DNA of 64,000 nucleotides from the NCBI GenBank assembly GCA_036389835.1, contig DASVWC010000016.1:120610-184609 (forward strand), in the 5' to 3' direction. A model generated the notes under the pieces. That model saw nothing but the letters and a program-made list of their open reading frames with translations, was not told the DNA's origin and did no database searches. Of this stretch, positions 59,497 through 64,000 are shown in pieces. Both the position numbers and the translations under genes were made by a program. The DNA comes from AC-37 sp036389835 (GTDB lineage Bacteria > Actinomycetota > Thermoleophilia > Solirubrobacterales > Thermoleophilaceae). Within the stretch, counting starts at the first letter, position 1. Every line of letters begins with the position of its first letter.

Positions 59497-60186
59497 ATGG
59501 CCGACCAGCGACCGAGCCTTGCAGTCGAGGAGCGCCCCGAGACCGGGTCGCGCGCGGCGCGCCGCCTGCGCCGCGAGGGCCTGATCCCCGGCGTCGTCTA
59601 CGGCGGCGGCGACTGCACCGCCGTGCGGATCGACGCGCGCGAGCTGCGCAGCGCGCTCATCGCCAGCTCCGCCGTGATCGACGTCTCGATCGGCGGCGGC
59701 AAGTCCAGGCCCGTGATCGTGAAGGACCAGCAGCACCACCCGGTCCGCGACGAGATCGTGCACATCGACCTGCTCGAGGTCCGCCTCGACGAGAAGATCC
59801 ACACGACGGTCCCGCTCGAGCTCGAGGGCGCCGAGGAGGCTCCCGGCGCCAAGGAGGGCGGCGTGGTCGAGCACGTGACCCGCGAGCTGAACATCGAGGC
59901 GCTGCCCACCTCGATCCCCGAGCGCGTCGTCGCCGACGTCTCCGGCATGGAGGCGGCCGCCACGATGCACCTCTCCGAGCTCACCCCCCCCGAGGGCGTC
60001 GTCTTCCTCGACGACCCCGAGGAGACGATCATCGCCACCGTCACGATCCCGACCGAGGTCGTCGAGCCCGAAGTCGAGGAGGAGACCGAGCTGGTCGGCG
60101 ACGAGGCCGAGGCCGTGGTCGGCGACGAGGCCGGCGACGAGGGCGAGGCCCCGGCCGAGGGCGACGGGGGCGGCGAGGAGTCCTGA
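59497..60186 (+). CDS. rplY: 50S ribosomal protein L25/TL5/CTC
   Basis: 229 aa, the long CTC/TL5 form. An N-terminal L25 domain binds 5S rRNA (EERPETGSRAARRLRREGL, IPGVVYGGG). The C-terminal beta domain follows (~95-195), then a very acidic tail (EVEEETELVGDEAEAV...). Often a general-stress ribosomal protein. Followed by pth with a CTGA overlap. Confidence 0.94.
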   Translation: MADQRPSLAVEERPETGSRAARRLRREGLIPGVVYGGGDCTAVRIDARELRSALIASSAVIDVSIGGGKSRPVIVKDQQHHPVRDEIVHIDLLEVRLDEKIHTTVPLELEGAEEAPGAKEGGVVEHVTRELNIEALPTSIPERVVADVSGMEAAATMHLSELTPPEGVVFLDDPEETIIATVTIPTEVVEPEVEEETELVGDEAEAVVGDEAGDEGEAPAEGDGGGEES

Positions 60187-60755
60187 GCCTCTTCCGGCGC
60201 GGCGGCGGCCGGGTCGATTGGCTGATCGTCGGCCTCGGGAACCCGGGGCCGAAGTACGAGGGGACCCGCCACAACGTCGGCTTCGAGGTCGCGAACCTGC
60301 TGGCCGCGCGCTGGGAGCTCCCGCGCGCGAAGAAGCGCTACGCCGGGCTGTACACGGACGGCCGCACGGGACCGGGCGGCCCGCGCGTGGGCGTGCTGCT
60401 GCCGCAGACGTACATGAACGACGTCGGCCGCTCCGTCGGACCGGCGCGCGGCGCCCTCGGCGTCGAGCTCGACCACCTCGTGGTGCTCCACGACGAGATC
60501 GACCTGCCGTTCGGGCGGATCGAGCCGCGCCTCGGCGGAGGCCTGGCGGGGCACAACGGCCTGAAGAGCCTGAGGAGCGGGCTGGGTGGGGTGGAGTTCC
60601 AGCGCGTGCGGGTCGGCGTGGGGCGTCCCGACACGACCGACCCCGAGATCGTCAGCGCCCACGTCCTGGGTCGTTTCGCGGAGCCGCGCGAGGAGGTCCG
60701 CGAGCTGATCGAGCGCGCCGCCGACGCGACCGAGCGGCTGATCCTCGGCGCCTAG
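60183..60755 (+). CDS. pth: peptidyl-tRNA hydrolase, apparently starting at CTG
   Basis: 190 aa. WLIVGLGNPGPKYEGTRHN with the catalytic His, LPQTYMNDVGRSV, LHDEIDLPFG and GLAGHNGLKSL are the family landmarks. Recycles stalled peptidyl-tRNA. No ATG, GTG or TTG exists in frame near the conserved N terminus. The CTG at 60183, overlapping the rplY stop as CTGA, would give MSLFRRGGGRVDWLIVG, so initiation at CTG is proposed. Confidence 0.9.
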   Translation: MSLFRRGGGRVDWLIVGLGNPGPKYEGTRHNVGFEVANLLAARWELPRAKKRYAGLYTDGRTGPGGPRVGVLLPQTYMNDVGRSVGPARGALGVELDHLVVLHDEIDLPFGRIEPRLGGGLAGHNGLKSLRSGLGGVEFQRVRVGVGRPDTTDPEIVSAHVLGRFAEPREEVRELIERAADATERLILGA

Positions 60756-60771
60756 ACTCCTGACCGGAGGA

Positions 60772-60783
60772 TTTGGTCGCCAT

Positions 60784-60794
<11 letters not shown>
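60772..60794. promoter_or_regulatory. 9-bp inverted repeat centred on the mfd start codon
   Basis: TTTGGTCGC - CATAT - GCGACCAAA is perfect, and the mfd ATG (60784) lies in its centre. As DNA it could be an operator; as RNA it would hide the start codon in a hairpin loop. GGAGG at 60766-60770 is the likely ribosome site. Confidence 0.55.

Positions 60795-64000
<3,206 letters not shown>

Overview
The window is very GC-rich, gene-dense chromosomal DNA with GTG/TTG starts and many 4-bp ATGA/GTGA gene overlaps. The gene content fits a high-GC actinobacterium. Several lineage habits point to the class Thermoleophilia (Solirubrobacterales-like): an SdhA-SdhB-SdhE succinate dehydrogenase, an AT-hook/winged-helix protein between icd and mdh, small Cys-rich proteins, RTX-type secreted proteins and PQQ/cupredoxin proteins. 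The taxon is inferred from style and content, not proven. I saw no insertion sequence, prophage, rRNA or CRISPR array. One tRNA, tRNA-Gln(TTG), is present.

Layout. 1-5.9 kb: the end of an unidentified protein, recR, a small membrane protein, a degenerate GH3 protein, then lysC-asd, the entry to lysine/threonine/methionine synthesis. 5.9-13.2 kb: a four-gene secreted copper/quinoprotein operon (PHM-like copper protein with a cupredoxin tail; Tat-type amidohydrolase; PQQ propeller with a cupredoxin tail; RTX protein), facing a LuxR-type regulator with a pseudo-receiver. 13.2-15.3 kb: a possible structured RNA with a strong terminator, and a metal-dependent amidohydrolase. 15.3-22.7 kb: TCA-cycle block sdhA-sdhB-sdhE, an M50 protease, icd, a DNA-binding protein and mdh. 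22.7-28.6 kb: sugar-modification genes (GT2, DegT aminotransferase, NeuD acyltransferase), a VOC protein, a cyclase-family hydrolase, a manganese-catalase remnant, and SRPBCC and NmrA proteins. 28.8-35.5 kb: a Cys-rich peptide, an MBL hydrolase, hsp20-lon, a secreted protein, a membrane-anchored protein and an M23 peptidase. 35.6-39.9 kb: TetR, an MMPL exporter and a diiron R2lox-like oxidase fused to an SCP2 lipid-binding domain. 39.9-47 kb: M28 peptidase, glyS, FmdB, LytR-CpsA-Psr, ROK kinase, rsmI and a frameshifted M23 peptidase. 47-51.3 kb: metG-tatD-rsmA-ispE. 51.3-64 kb: PucR regulator, membrane proteins, tRNA-Gln, glmU-prs, DUF2269, ABC1 kinase, rplY-pth and mfd (cut by the window end).

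Expression signals. At about twenty genes a TANNNT hexamer lies only 6-11 bp before the start codon with no Shine-Dalgarno. This suggests that leaderless transcription is the default here. Internal operon genes are coupled by ATGA/GTGA overlaps. Genes with real leaders (MMPL, R2lox, icd, mdh, the copper operon) carry clear purine-rich ribosome binding sites. Convergent pairs often share a CTAG that gives both strands a stop codon. A ~100-bp palindromic intergenic repeat follows three stop codons (5761, 51257, 57480).

The best candidates for undescribed biology are the copper/PQQ operon at 5.9-12.6 kb and the TetR-MMPL-R2lox/SCP2 locus at 35.6-39.9 kb. The coupling-preserving 44-bp duplication between rsmA and ispE, the dispersed palindromic repeat and the terminator-ended RNA candidate at 13.39-13.50 kb are also worth attention.
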